A DNA stretch of 64,000 nt from positions 12,467,525-12,531,524 of the forward strand of contig JAJEKV010000017.1 in the NCBI GenBank assembly GCA_021234155.1, read 5' to 3'. Below the pieces are notes generated by a model. That model was given only the letters and a program-made list of their open reading frames with translations, was not told the origin of the DNA and made no database searches. The translations under genes and the position numbers were made by a program. Shown here one piece after another: positions 1-13,194 of this stretch. Origin of the DNA: Isoetes taiwanensis (Eukaryota > Streptophyta > Lycopodiopsida > Isoetales > Isoetaceae). Positions within the stretch are counted from its first letter, which is position 1. The number at the start of each line of letters is the position of its first letter.

Positions 1-435
1 GATAAAGGTCGTCTGACAAATGACTGTGGAATTGCTTCTCAATTTGAACAAAAAAGCCAAGCTAGTCAACGTGATCGGCAACCAGTTACGGGTGATCTTA
101 ATTATGTTGGGCAAATCACCAATATTATTGATGTTGACTTCCGTTCATTTCATGTAACTATATTGAAGGCAAAGTGGTTCAAAGTTATTTATAGAGGCAG
201 AAATAAGACCGTGAGATCACATCCTTCGGGTTTCTACGAGATTGATTCAACACAGATTCTTGGAGAAATGAACGAACCATTTGTTTACCCTAAACAAGTT
301 GAACAGGTTTCCTTTACTAAAAACCTTGTTAATCCAAGGTGGTGGATTGTGGTTCATGTTGTACCCAGGCGCAGACGTCTAAGTATTGATACTACTGCAT
401 TAGAGCTCAATGATGAGCATGAAGGAGATAGTTGA
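1..435 (+). pseudogene. C-terminal part of CACTA (En/Spm-type) transposon protein, DUF4216-like
   Basis: An open frame enters from the left edge and runs to a TGA at 433-435 (about 144 codons; the true start lies outside the window). It holds an aromatic/basic block: FRSFHVTILKAKWFKV, then HPSGFYEID, NEPFVYPKQVEQV and NPRWWIVVHVVPR. In known families this pattern (WF..., EPFV...QA/Q V-Y/F, W.VV..PR) is DUF4216, found in the C-terminal part of the large TNP2-type protein of plant CACTA elements. The role would be an accessory domain of the transposition protein. Its placement 0.8 kb before a CACTA-type terminus supports this. I cannot see the transposase core, so whether the copy is functional is unknown. 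Confidence 0.72.
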
Positions 436-439
436 TGGT

Positions 440-1205
440 ATCTTTACATTCTTGAAGACACTTTTATCAAATTATCTGCACTTGAAAGTCACTTTATTGT
501 CACTTTACACTCACTTATTGTCACTTTTTTATCACTTATTGTCACTTTTTTGTCATCATATTCTCACTCTTTTGTCACCATATTCTCACTTTTTTGTCAC
601 ATTTGAGGCATTCTATAGGCATAACATTGTGACATTTATATCATTCTTTTCTTGAACTTCTTTCTCACATTTGAGTCATTTTATTGGCACATTATGATAG
701 TATTTATATCATTTCTTTGTCACTACTTTTGTTATTATAAAGTCAGTCTATTGTCACATTTCTGGCAAATACTTTTGTCAAAATTATACCAATCTATGGT
801 CACAATTTTGTCATGAAAATGGTACGTTATAGTTAGATTTATATCATTTTTTTATCACTATTTTTGTCATTATTAAGTCAATTTATTGTCACATTCTTGA
901 CATACGGTTTTGTCAGAACCATGTCAATCTAGTGTCATATGATAGTCATCATTTTGTCGCTTTTTTTTTGCACTATTTTGTCATTATTAAGTCAATTTAT
1001 TGTCACATTCTTGGCATACGGTTTTGTCAGAACCATGTCAGTCTAGTGTCATATGATAGTCATCATTTTGTCACTTTTTTTTGTCACTATTGTGGCTCTC
1101 CATTGTCATATCTATTGTCATTTGCATGTCACCAATTTTGTCACAGTTATTGTCACTTTTGTATCAGTTTTTTGACATGTTATTTTACTGACAAAAAAGT
1201 GACAA
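440..1205. repeat. Subterminal TTGTCAC/TGTCAT repeat array of the CACTA element
   Basis: Dozens of copies of TTGTCACTTTT, TTGTCATTATT and related words recur every 10-30 bp, mostly in one orientation and flipping to TGACAA close to the terminus (about 1186-1208). Such arrays are known transposase-binding zones in CACTA elements. Apparent small reading frames here are low-complexity products of the repeat. Confidence 0.7.
850..1086. repeat. Tandem duplication, period about 113 bp, inside the CACTA subterminal region
   Basis: The block around catacggttttgtcagaacc at 901 recurs at 1015 with only a few substitutions, including the flanking words caatttattgtcacattctt and gtcatatgatagtcatcatt. This is a roughly two-copy tandem repeat nested in the TGTCA array. 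Confidence 0.7.
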
Positions 1206-1228
1206 TAAATCACTGTTCTCTTGTAGTG

Positions 1229-3747
1229 ACATATTTCTTTTGTATTTCTTGCGTATTTTCCTCGTATTTTCCTTGTTTTCGCGTAGGTTAATGACAACAA
1301 TAGGTGTTAAAAGAAAACCTCATGGCGATCTAGAAAACCAAGTGTCTGACTCCATTCAGTCGAGTCATGCCCTAGAAGTCATCTCCAAAATTCTTCCAAG
1401 ATTTTCTTGGGTTCTATGAAAAATCTCTTGAGATTTCTTCAAAATTTATATTCCAAAAGATATTCAAGTCTCCTTGAGATTCTCTGAGGATTCTAAAATA
1501 TTTCCCCGAGGTTTCCTACATATTTCTAAAGATGTTGATTGAAGAAGACGTGTAGAAGCGAAAGCTTCTTTCATAAGTTTTCTCTATATTCCATAAAGAC
1601 TCTTGAACCTGACAGAAATTTTTATGGTAAATAGGTTTTTTTTTTCAATCTTTATCTTATTTAATTTGTTATACAATGCATATGTAATGCACTCTCGTAG
1701 GGAAAAATCTATATGTATTTTCTTTAAGTTCACAAATAAATTGGATCAATGTCCACTTGTGTTACAGATTATATCGCTTATGTGGCAATGCAAGTAGACT
1801 CGAATCTCCAAGAACTAATTTGTGTTTTATTTAAGTTCACAAATAAATTGGAATGTCCACTTTTGTTGCAGGTTATATTAATATCATGTTTGAGATGGTA
1901 CTAACGTTTAAAGTTATTTTTTATCTGCATTTATATTGAGAGTGGAACTTTTGTAGTCCTTGGGAACAATACCTCAGTATCCTAAAATGGCATGGGAATA
2001 CAAACAGAAATCGGGTTCATGCACTGCATGTTCAAGACGACATTGCATTATCATGATTGGTCATTAACAGTGGGTTCAATCGCATATGTTTAGAACCAAA
2101 GAAATTTATCTCGATGGCCTTGGGGACATATTGCCTAAAGCTGATGTAGTAATGGACGTCTTTGATCCATCAAATGAGATGCAAGTGCATAATCATTTTC
2201 CAAAAGCAATGCTTCTGCATTAGTTGTTTCAACCCTTCATTATTCCCTAAAATGATGAGTGCTTCATTAGTATAATGGGGTAACCATTTAAGACCATACA
2301 GGGACACAAAGCGAGCAAGATATAAATCTAGTTGACTGGGACACAAAGCGAATCTAGTTGACTTTTGCATTTTTATGTTGTATTGTGTATTTGTTTATTT
2401 TTATTTGCATGGTTTTCAGTTGTTTCTAAGAAAGAAGATAAAATGAGAACTCACAAAATCAATCTTGGCAATGTGTTATATTACTTACTCCTCCTTGCCC
2501 AAACCTTGAGGTCTTATATGGTATACACCACCATCCCACATTCATCACTTTTATCATGTTTGTGGATTTCTAAGCAATATACTGGGGGAAAAATGAATCG
2601 GGACAATGTAATGCACCTGTAGACATTATATCGGAGTGCTACATCCAAATATGCACAGGAGCACCTTCAACACGGGTTATAGTGATTCAAATTTGTTAAA
2701 TAATCCTGATCAGTTTATGTTAGCCATCTCAGGAGATCATTAATCCTTTTGTGGTTCACTGGGGTCATTGATACATTAAGTATAGATATTCTTAAGGAAT
2801 ATGATGCCATTGAATAGATTAGCCTTAACATTGGGGCTACTCATTGCTTTCAGAAAATATTGTAATATATATATGTGCTCTGCAATGGGAATTAAATATT
2901 ATGTTCAAGGTACATGCTCTGCTTTCTCTCGTCCACCATCCAGATCCTCAATTAAACTTTAGGGTTAGAAGTGTGATATTTTAATTTTGCTTCAGGTTCA
3001 AAATTCCCTTAACTTTGGTAAGCGACATAATGGCTAATCAATGTAGCACAAGTAATGCTCCTACCTTACACTTCCAAAATATACAATCTAATGTAGTCAA
3101 AGACCTATGGTGTATGCTTGATCTATTAGATGTTTGTTATTCAAAACATGTAATGCGTTAGAAGTAAATTCTTAAAAACATAGGTAGGAAATGCAATATT
3201 TTTCGAATATCTTAAAAAATATTTTGTGAATTATTTATGTCCTCTAAATTTGGGCACCAATTTAGCAAACTTACAACTTTTGAGTAAAGTGGCATCATAG
3301 TGCATATCATCACCTAGATTAGTATCGGACAACAACAATTTCAACTTTGCACTTTCTAGAAATTTTCTAGGGCCCTCATATGGCGCAAAGTTGTGCTTTT
3401 GTGCTTGAGCTGTTGTAGCTTTTAAATCAATTAACGCTTGGAACTTCTATAGAACACAATTGGAAGTTGATTTAGATGTCATAATATCCCCCTATCCCCT
3501 AGTCTTTTAAATACAATTCTAAAGCCCAACTTTCGTCATGCATAAAGCTGTATCTTTTGCACTGGGTGTCTTTCACACAATTTCGAACGATCACAGTTCA
3601 AACCAGTAAGCGAGCCAAACAAAAGAAATGTCCGCGGCGGCCAAGGCGCCGCGATAAATTTCTTGTATTGGTTTATTTATTTATTTAATTGGTCCTTTTT
3701 CCCATGCATACCACCTATTCCTTTAGTCTTAATAGTCTCACTTGAAA

Positions 3748-3749
<2 letters not shown>
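1229..3749. other. No gene recognised
   Basis: AT-rich sequence flanking the CACTA end. A 43-codon frame starts at the ATG near 1291 and resembles nothing I know. A short imperfect repeat occurs (ggacacaaagcga near 2304 and 2339). No splice-consistent coding, RNA gene or complete mobile element is visible. Confidence 0.4.

Positions 3750-3803
<54 letters not shown>
3750..3803. repeat. (TTTC)n microsatellite
   Basis: About 13 uninterrupted TTTC units inside a pyrimidine-rich stretch. The surrounding open frames (FLSFFLSFF and its reverse KERKKERK) are products of the repeat. Confidence 0.95.
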
Positions 3804-4874
3804 ATGATTCCTTTAGTCCCATTTGCTCCATCAATTCTCCAATTTCTGTGGCAAGATCTTAGTTGTTTTCCCCGTTGGCATTCTGTCTTTCTTAGTTGTC
3901 TCAAGTCGTTAATTTAGCCCCTTTTGTTGTTGTTTCTCATGAATATCATTTATTCTTGGTCAAGCTAGTTCTTTTACCCCATTGGCTCCAATATACTTCT
4001 TATATTTTCTATCTATCCTATATTGACACATTTGTCCTTTCAATTCTATTGGTCTTATTTAGTCTCATAACATGGACTCTTGAATGTTTCACTATTTCAT
4101 CTCGTATCTTTAAGGTTTTGACAAATTATCCTCGTTAGGTGAGCCCTTCTTTATTTTCGTCGAATTATTCCCCTTTATATGAGCTCTTTACGTGTTTACC
4201 ATTTCACGTCTCTTTCATTTCCCATCTTTCTAAATTTCTAGAATTTCCTTATTGTTCTTTTGCTATGATAAGATGCTATGTTCTTCGTCCTAGAACATAA
4301 TATAGTTTGATCGTTAGCGAACCCATGCTTGTATTCTGGCTTAATCTGCTTGCAATTCTGGCATGATCCTAAATGATGTGAGCAGATGGGCAAACTCAAC
4401 GATTGTAATACTTCCCTATGCTCCATAGTTTGATTTTATTCTATGATCCGATTGCTCTGACTTATCTTTTTGTCCTTTAATTCTATTGATCCACTTAATT
4501 TAGTTTTAGTCTCTGCTTTTTCTTTGGCTTTATTGCTCCTTTTATTTACGTTGCCATCTTAGACTTCTTTTTGCATTTCTTATATAACGTGCATTGGTAC
4601 CTAGTATTCACATTAGAATATCACTTGGCATCTTTCTAGACTTAAAAGTCTAGGTTCAATATGTTGGTGCTACTCTGATATGTCCCCATGAACCCATTTT
4701 TCATATTTGAAATATTTATAGATATATTAGGTTCTAATTTCGTAGTGTTTTGATGTGGCAGTATTTATTGAATTTGTTCGTTCATCGATTCTTTTGCTAA
4801 GCCTCATGTGCCCTTTTGTTATTGTCATATTCCATTGATATCCTCTCTCTCTTTCTCATTCTCATTCTCTCAGA
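3804..4874. other. Pyrimidine-rich sequence without recognised gene
   Basis: T-rich plus strand up to the breakpoint of the LINE copy at 4875. The last 35 bp before the breakpoint are CT-rich (ctctctctttctcattctc), so the LINE joined DNA that was already CT-rich, or this is an expanded target duplication. Confidence 0.4.
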
Positions 4875-4875
4875 C

Positions 4876-6021
4876 ATGCAACGACATCTCGATGCCCTGG
4901 ACACATTTTGTCAAGCGACTGATATGCGCGTCAACTTGGCCAACACTAAGGTGGTTTTCATATCATCTTCACGTCAGCCGAGGATCCCCTCCTTCAGTTA
5001 CCGAGGGCAGAATGTGGAAGTAGCATCCACGTACAAATATTTGGGAGTGGAGTTTCCTTCTACTATGCACTGGGACACATCCATACGGCTACGAGTTACG
5101 GCGGCCTGGAAGGCACTATATGCAATGGAAAACAATAGTCATAGAGCGGAATTGTATGATTGGACCCATCAGTCACACTTATTCAAGGTCTTAGTGGAGC
5201 CTGTCCTTTTATACGGGGTTGAAGTATGGGGCCCAGTAGTATCCCTCGCTACTTGGAATGACTTGGAGCAGGTGCAGAAAGCCTTCTTGGTACGAGCACT
5301 AGGGGTGAAGTCCGCAGTCCCATATTAAATTCTACTGCAAGAGACGGGATTCTTGCCTCTTCAGAGGGCGGCCCTTGATCGCCACATTGTCTATTTTCAG
5401 AAGGTGGTCAATATGGACGATGCTCGTCTCCCTAACTAGCTTATATCATGGCAATGTGGCCACAGCGCCTCAAGGCCTGCTGGATGGAAAAGAGAGCTCA
5501 TTGGATGGCTAGATGGAATGTGTAGGAGCACAGGTGCATACATGTGCAAACAGAGGCAGATCGCCATAGCTTGAGGCAATATCTTGACGCTTGCTTCCTC
5601 AGCAAGCTTTGGGATGCCAACGCCCTTGAACAGGTCAAGATAGCACACTACCAGCGCCACATAAATCCCACATTGGAACGAGGTCCGCAATGCTACCTGT
5701 GCACCCACTTGCCCATCAAAAGACGCAGACTCATTGCGTCCATTCACACAGGGGCACATCATCTTCGAATTGAAACAGGCAGATGGATTGGTGAGCCACG
5801 TCAGGACAGGCTCTGCCAATGCTGCCAAATGGGAGTCATTGAGGATGAATCTCATACCCTTCAAAGTTGCCCAACATATGATCAAATTCGGACGCGCTAT
5901 GGTCAGGCCTGGCCAGCCGCTACATGTGACATTGAGCACGGCATCCGTACGGGTGCTAGGATCATACCTTCAGGAGGTCATGGACATGCGAGATCAGCTA
6001 TGTCCTCGGGCACGCGCTTGA
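4876..6021 (+). pseudogene. LINE ORF2 C-terminal part (RT thumb/connection and zinc-binding end)
   Basis: The frame from 4876 to 5328 gives MQRHLDALDTFCQ, a conserved thumb-like region and EVWGPVVSLATWNDLEQVQKA, then stops. A second frame covers about 5544-5895. It contains RRRLIASIHTGAHHLRIETG and a cysteine/histidine cluster CQCCQMGVIEDESHTLQSC, the zinc-binding end of plant LINE reverse transcriptases (zf-RVT-like). The last part continues in another frame to 6021. At least two frame changes and a stop make it a dead fragment. The product would have been the reverse transcriptase that copies LINE RNA at a nicked chromosomal target. Confidence 0.82.
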
Positions 6022-6077
6022 CATGTATATACACATTTATTTCATGATGATGTATACTTGTACAGTTTGACGGCATT

Positions 6078-6149
6078 CTTATTACTACCATGATTTTTCC
6101 CTCGAAAACCCTTCGGGGCGAGGGTTTTTTTAACCCGGACAGTAATAAG
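6078..6149 (+). other. LINE 3'-UTR double hairpin (copy A1)
   Basis: The outer stem CTTATTACT (6078-6086) pairs perfectly with AGTAATAAG (6141-6149). The inner stem CCCTCG (6099-6104) pairs with CGAGGG (6119-6124), enclosing CCC-TTCG-GGG, a UUCG-type tetraloop. The same architecture occurs in the other LINE copies of the window with paired changes in the outer stem. Confidence 0.7.
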
Positions 6150-6213
6150 TTTGTTGCGCTCCTTCTGGGTCCCATAGGCCGATTGGTCTCAGTGGACGAT
6201 AAAAAACCATTCG

Positions 6214-6667
<454 letters not shown>

Positions 6668-6669
6668 TA

Positions 6670-7726
6670 ATGGGATAATGGGTCTACAACGCCTCGCTAA
6701 TGGGAAGGCAGCAGATCTGGATGGCATGCAGGCAGAACTTCTCAAGTGGGCTGGGCCCCCAATGGTGCATGTCCTCATGGCATTGTTCAATAAGGCATTG
6801 AAAGAAGGCTTCCCCCAGCAGTGGACTACTATTAGAGTTGTGCCCATATACAAGGCAGGTGACCCTCGCTGCCCAGCCAACTATCGCACATCATGGTCAG
6901 CTCTCTCTTTGCAAAATTGTAGGCCGGCATCCTCTAGCAGCGGCTGATGATATGGGCAGAGGATGCAGAGATGCGAGCTCTGACACAGGCAGGCGACCTG
7001 ACATTCCACCATTGACCATATCTTCATTATGCGAACACTAATTGAGAATAGCAGAAATCGTCGACAAAACTTGTACTGTTGTTTTGTGGATTTCGCAAAC
7101 GCGTTCGACACAGTACCTCGGGACAAGTTATGGAATAGATTGAGGCAACTGGGGACCCCCATCGATTTGTAAAATGCAATATACAGGCTATACGAGGCAT
7201 GCTCAGGCCATCTGACACCGTCAGGGCAGCCTGTTATTAGTAGTATTAGAGTATGCTAGGGTTGCCCTCTCTCCCCAACACTCTTTGGCCTATACATTGA
7301 TCAGCTGGAAGATTGACTTGCTGAGCACGGAGGAGGGGGCGCTCAACTTATGCACCACATTATTCGGCAACTCATATATGTTGATGACGTTGACCTTCTA
7401 GCCTATACCCCAGAAGACATGCAACGACACCTGGATGCTCTAGACACTTTCTGTCGGTTCACTGGATGAGGGTTAGGCCAAAAATAGAGTGCTTCTAGTT
7501 CCATCATCCCGTCAGCCAAGGCTCCCTTCATTCACTTACCAGGGATAAGATGTAGAGGTAGCTTCGTCCCGAGTTTTCTACTACCACACACTGGGATGCT
7601 TCCATCAAGTTGCGTGTCAAACCAAGCTGGAAAGCACTATATGCCATGTAGAGCAATAGCCACAAGGCAGAGTTATATGGTTGGGGCCACCAGTCACACC
7701 AGTTCAGGGCCTTGGTTGAGCCGTTT
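6670..7726 (+). mobile_element. LINE copy A2, left part (split by an LTR element)
   Basis: It begins at ataatgggtctacaacg, matching the LINE region LQRLANGKA-DLDGMQAELLKWAGPP just before the reverse transcriptase, and runs through the fingers/palm. RT landmarks are VVPIYKAGDP-CPANYRT, FVDFANAFDTVPRDKLW and YVDD at 7377-7388 (YADD in the sister copies, so the alanine is changed). Several frameshifts and stops are present. The element resumes at 10766 after a nested LTR element. The 7-bp overlap before the TG tract gives no clear 5' target duplication. Confidence 0.82.
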
Positions 7727-8500
7727 TGATACAATTCATGTATATTTGGGAAGTTGAAGCAACAAGAATCATAGAACCATATTGAAATAGTAGAACACTG
7801 GACTAAAGAAACTTTATTCATGCACAAATGATATGGCAGCACCATTAACCACCCAACCGGATCCACTGGGTTATGGCAAAACACAAGTGCTCTATGACAA
7901 ATACAAAGCTCTGGCATCTAGTTTATTGGCCTTCCAGACTAATCTAGCTACTCCAAGTAGCCACACATCATAAAAACAATTGCAAATTTGTGAAGTCGCT
8001 ATGGCAGTGATCTGTGACCCCTTGTCACATTTTTGGCCATTACTCTCTCATACAGATGAACTACAGAATGTGCCACCCCAATTCGGAAATTAGACTCCGG
8101 GCCGGTTCTGACGAGCTAAAGGTCGCTTCAATCGGAGCTCTGGTTGCGGAGATATATCCAACTGAAGTTTAGGTTCTATTTATAGATCTCTCTGCGACTT
8201 TAGCCTTTTTTAGCAGGCAGTTGCCTTTTTATATCAAAATATCTCCTTGCCTTTAATTAGATTATATGACTTATCATATGGATATTATCTATGGTCTTTT
8301 TCTCAACTAATAATCATCCCAATAATAGTGCCTCGACCCCTTCCATAAAGTTTAATAGTTCTTCACACCCATATGCTATGTTATCCTATGCCCCTTCTTT
8401 ATATTATTAGGTGACCTTAGGAATAACATCTACATAGTATTTGCCATAATTCCAATAACCCATTCGCCGTGGACCACTTCCCCGTACTTGCTCCATATCA
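7727..8500 (-). repeat. 3' LTR of the nested non-autonomous element
   Basis: 774 bp, TG...CA ends. It matches the right LTR closely, with small indels and point changes (for example one 14-bp stretch absent on the right). On the minus strand it contains an AATAAA signal (gcatgaataaagt, near 7810-7822). Immediately to the right, atccatcccttctc (purine-rich on the minus strand) is the likely polypurine tract. Confidence 0.88.
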
Positions 8501-8650
8501 ATCCATCCCTTCTCAAGATAGATCGTCCGCGATCGTCCAAGATACGCTCAATTTCAGTCCATCCCTTCTCAAGATGGATCTTCCATGGTCACCCCAATCT
8601 GAAAGTTTTATAATCCCTGCAAAACTCCAGAAGTAGTTACGGATATCCGA

Positions 8651-8765
8651 GTACTTCCACAGTACAATATATCCCTTGTATCTCCATGGTACGTTATTAT
8701 CTTTCGTACCTCCGCGATACTACTTGATTGTATCGCCACCACGATACAGTGTATCTCCAAGATAC
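8651..8765 (-). repeat. Array of five short imperfect palindromes (GTAC/GTATC arms)
   Basis: gtacttccacagtac (8651), gtatctccatggtac (8678), gtacctccgcgatac (8706), gtatcgccaccacgatac (8730) and gtatctccaagatac (8751) all have complementary arms around a CTCC-containing centre. Arm and spacer sequences differ, but the fold-back layout is kept. Confidence 0.65.
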
Positions 8766-8777
8766 ATATGTAACTTT

Positions 8778-8960
8778 GTCAAGCCAATTGTGTTGCAACC
8801 ACAACTACTAATCTTCCAAAGTATACATCTTATGCTCTCTTGTTCAAGCCGATTGTGCTGCAGACACAACCACTAATCTACCAAGAGGCATTCCCTATCT
8901 AGTATACCATGTTAAGCCGGCTACGTTGCAATCATAATCACTAATCTACCATGGGTATAC
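8778..8960. repeat. Three diverged copies of a roughly 70-bp unit
   Basis: caagccaattgtgttgcaac...actaatcttccaa is repeated as caagccgattgtgctgcaga...actaatctaccaa and again as taagccggctacgttgcaat...actaatctacca, all in the same orientation inside the internal region of the non-autonomous LTR element. Confidence 0.65.
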
Positions 8961-9404
8961 ACAACAAAAGTATATATTCTTTATTCCAAAATAAAGAAAT
9001 TCAACTTAGGAACTTTACCCATAAGTCTGTCCCATAGGAAACAATTTGAGATTCCGAATCCAAATTTTGCGTCCATATCCTTGACAGCTTTTACGTGAAG
9101 TGTCCTCCCCAATGCTTAACACTAAGCAAACCTGCAAATAAGGTCAAGTGTTAATATAGATGACTTCCCAAGTCAAAATATTTATATAAATGACCCCCAC
9201 GGCCAATCAGTCTCTCAGATCACCACGATCTGACTCCACAATCGCAAGCAAGATGCTTTTGCAGTTCCCCATACTCAAACTTTAAGGTTAGAATTTACAC
9301 AGGCTCATATGACCAACATGAACTTCTAGAGATGACAACAGGTTATGGCGGGTAGTTTAGCTATAATGACAAAGCAGAGCTCAATGTTTTGCAGCAATGG
9401 TTTA

Positions 9405-9495
9405 CTTGTCTCCATGACAAGCTATTTGTCTCCATGACAACTCGTCTCCACGATAAACTACTTGTCTCCATGACAAGCTTTTCCATGACAACCCA
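9405..9495 (-). repeat. Array of TTGTC-TCCAT-GACAA hairpin units
   Basis: Four to five copies of tgtctccatgacaa or close variants (one is cgtctccacgataa) lie at roughly 20-bp spacing. Each can form a 4-5 bp stem around a TCCAT-type loop (ATGGA on the element's sense strand). The layout mirrors the palindromes at 8651-8765. Confidence 0.65.
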
Positions 9496-9605
9496 GCAGT
9501 CACCCTTATTATTCCATAATCCCCAAAGGATCATAGAAGTTTCTCCAATAATCCGAACTTGTTCACAACAAGTTGGTCCATATACTTCGAGCATTCTCCA
9601 CTAAA

Positions 9606-10001
9606 TCACCGAGTTTTCTCTGCTACTGATGCTCCAGATTCGCTTGCAGCAATAGTCACCAAATCCACCTTAGTTCCATTAACTGCTCTAATATTGAAAT
9701 CATATGATTTCCCTTCATGCATAAAAGCTTTTACTCCATTAAGATAATCCAAATCTGTTCTTGTGAACCCCAAAATGATAATCTCCTCTTCATTCCGTTG
9801 CCATGCTCCAGCAAAATAAGAACTAATAGTAGTTCTTGCAGCACATACAAGAACAATGATCTTTACGGCCCTCTGGGAAATTCCTAGCTCCATCGTCTCT
9901 GATCTCTTTAATTCCTTGCACATATTAGAGAGTCTAATTTCCACTAGTGATCCCATTGCCCATGGTTCCCAAAAGAATCGCAAACCTCCGCTCTGATACC
10001 A
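9606..10001 (-). CDS. Unidentified open frame of the non-autonomous LTR element
   Basis: A minus-strand frame of about 130 codons starts next to the primer-binding site, where gag would normally begin. It contains MGSLVEIRLSNMCKELKRSE, a hydrophobic/alanine-rich middle (IIVLVCAARTTISSYFAGAW) and a C-terminus with LVTIAASESGASVAEKTR. I recognise no capsid, zinc knuckle or enzyme motif. A plausible start is the ATG of MGSLVEI, near 9956. It may be a degenerate gag-like leader protein or only a chance frame. Confidence 0.35.
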   Translation of the reverse strand, partial: WYQSGGLRFFWEPWAMGSLVEIRLSNMCKELKRSETMELGISQRAVKIIVLVCAARTTISSYFAGAWQRNEEEIIILGFTRTDLDYLNGVKAFMHEGKSYDFNIRAVNGTKVDLVTIAASESGASVAEKTR

Positions 10002-10003
10002 CT
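9988..10003 (-). promoter_or_regulatory. Primer-binding site (initiator Met tRNA) of the nested LTR element
   Basis: On the plus strand gctctgataccact precedes the right LTR. On the minus strand this reads TGGTATCAGAGC shortly after the LTR end, the usual complement of the plant initiator Met-tRNA 3' end, and it fixes the element's polarity. Confidence 0.85.
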
Positions 10004-10760
10004 TGATACAATTCATGTATATTTGGGAAGTTGAAGCAACACAGAATCATAGAACCATATTGAAATAGTAGAACACTGGACTAAAGAAACTTTATTCATG
10101 CACAAATGATATGGCAGCACCATTAACCACCCAATCGGATCCACTGGGTTATGGCAAAACACAAGTGCTCTATGACAAATAGAAAGCTCTGCCATCTGGC
10201 TTATTGGCCTTCCAGACTAATCTAGCTACTTCAAGTAGCCACACATCATAAAAACAATTGCAAATTTGTGAAGTCGCTATGGCAGTGATCTGTGACCCCT
10301 TGTCACATTTTCGGCCATTACTCTCTCATACGGACGAACCCCAATTCAGAAACTAGACTCCGAGTTGGTTCCGACGAGCTAAAGGTCGCTTCAATCAGAG
10401 CTCTGATTGCGGAGATATGTCCAACTAAAGTTTAGGTTCTATTTATAGATCTCTCTGCGACTTTAGCCTTTTTTAGCAGGTAGTTGCCTTTTTATATCAA
10501 AATATCTCCTTGCCTTTAATTAGATTATATGACTTATCATATGGATATTATCTATGGTCTTTTTCTCAACTAATAATCATCCCAATGATAGTGCCTCGAC
10601 CCCTTCTATAAAGTTTAATGGTTCTTCACACCCATATGCTATGTTATCCTATGCCCCTTTATATTATTAGGTAACCTTAGGAATAACATTTACATAGTAT
10701 TTGCCATAATTCCAATAACCCATTCGTCGTGGACCACTCCCCCGTGCTTGCTCCATATCA
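10004..10760 (-). repeat. 5' LTR of the nested non-autonomous element
   Basis: 757 bp, TGATACAATTC...CTCCATATCA, paired with the copy at 7727-8500. The high similarity between the two LTRs points to a fairly recent insertion relative to the decayed LINE it interrupts. Confidence 0.88.
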
Positions 10761-10765
10761 CGTTT

Positions 10766-11540
10766 CTCCTATACGAGGCAGAGGTATGGGGTCCAGTGAT
10801 ATCCCTCACCACCTGGAATGACCTGGAGCACGTACAAAAGGCCTTCTTAGCACGGGCACTTGGGATGAAATCCATAGTTCTATATCAGATCCTGCTCCAG
10901 GAGACAGGTTTTCTACCCTTTCAAAGGGCTGCACTTGAGCCATATCATTTACTTTCAGGAGGTAGTTGGTATGGGTGATGCCCGATTGCCCAACCTTGCA
11001 TTGGCAGTAGCAATGGGTCCACAGCGCCTCAAAGCCTGCTGGAAGGACAAGCAAGCTCAGTGGTTCTCACATTGGAATGTGCAGGCACACAGATGCGTGC
11101 AGGTACAGACAAAGAAGGAGCACAATGCATTGCGGTAGTACCTAGATGCTAGCTTCCTTGCCAAGCTCTGGGATGCAGATGCCCTGCTGCATATTAAAAT
11201 GGCACACTACAGGCAGCAAGTCAACCCCATGCTCACAAGAGGCCCATTACACTGCTTGGGCACTCATTTACCCTTGAAGAAGCGCAGACTGATAGCTTCC
11301 ATTCGCACGGGTGCACACCGCCTCCGCATTGAGACAGGGCGATGGACTTGGGAGCCACGTGAGGACAGGATCTGTGTTGCCAATAGGACGTCATTGAGGA
11401 TGAATGTCACGCCCTTCAGACCTGCCCAGCGTTCGATCATATCCGGGCATGGTATGTTCAGTTAATTGTGCCTCCCCAGCCCCTGCATGAGCTGTTGAAT
11501 ACTGCATCCGTGGGCTTGTTAGGATCATACCTCCAAAAGG

Positions 11541-11541
<1 letters not shown>
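10766..11541 (+). mobile_element. LINE copy A2, right part
   Basis: LINE sequence resumes after the target duplication with LLYEAEVWGPVISLTTWNDLEHVQKAFLARALG. It continues to KKRRLIASIRTGAHRLRIETG and ends within GSYLQKV at 11541, short of the C-terminal end and 3' UTR seen in A1. The next bases belong to the internal region of a Gypsy-type element, so the LINE 3' end has been lost by rearrangement. Internal stops confirm decay. Confidence 0.8.

Positions 11542-13194
<1,653 letters not shown>

Larger units (their letters stand above)
1..1228 (+). mobile_element. 3' end of a CACTA DNA transposon
   Basis: The coding end is followed by a TGTCA/TGACA-rich subterminal region that stops at TTCTCTTGTAGTG (1216-1228). 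Read inward this is CACTACAAGAGAA, the diagnostic CACTA-superfamily terminus. The next bases (aca, 1229-1231) would be one copy of a 3-bp target duplication, but the partner lies outside the window. Near the end a short inverted stretch appears (gacaaaaaagtgacaat), typical of transposase-binding subterminal repeats. The 5' half is off the window. Confidence 0.75.
7727..10760 (-). mobile_element. Non-autonomous LTR retrotransposon nested in LINE A2
   Basis: Two near-identical long repeats (7727-8500 and 10004-10760) begin TGATACAATTCATG and end GCTCCATATCA, giving TGATA/TATCA ends. The insertion is flanked by the 5-bp direct repeat cgttt (7722-7726 and 10761-10765), and LINE coding sequence continues on either side. 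Polarity is minus: a primer-binding site complementary to initiator Met tRNA lies beside the right repeat, and a purine-rich tract lies beside the left one. The 1.5-kb internal part has no protease, integrase or reverse transcriptase, so movement would have needed enzymes from another element. Confidence 0.88.

Noticed and set aside
440-1300. Open frames rich in CH/SHF in the TGTCA array on both strands
   Set aside because: Low-complexity translation of a subterminal repeat; no start context or homology.
3663-3917. Overlapping plus- and minus-strand frames across the TTTC repeat
   Set aside because: Caused by the microsatellite; no domain on either side.
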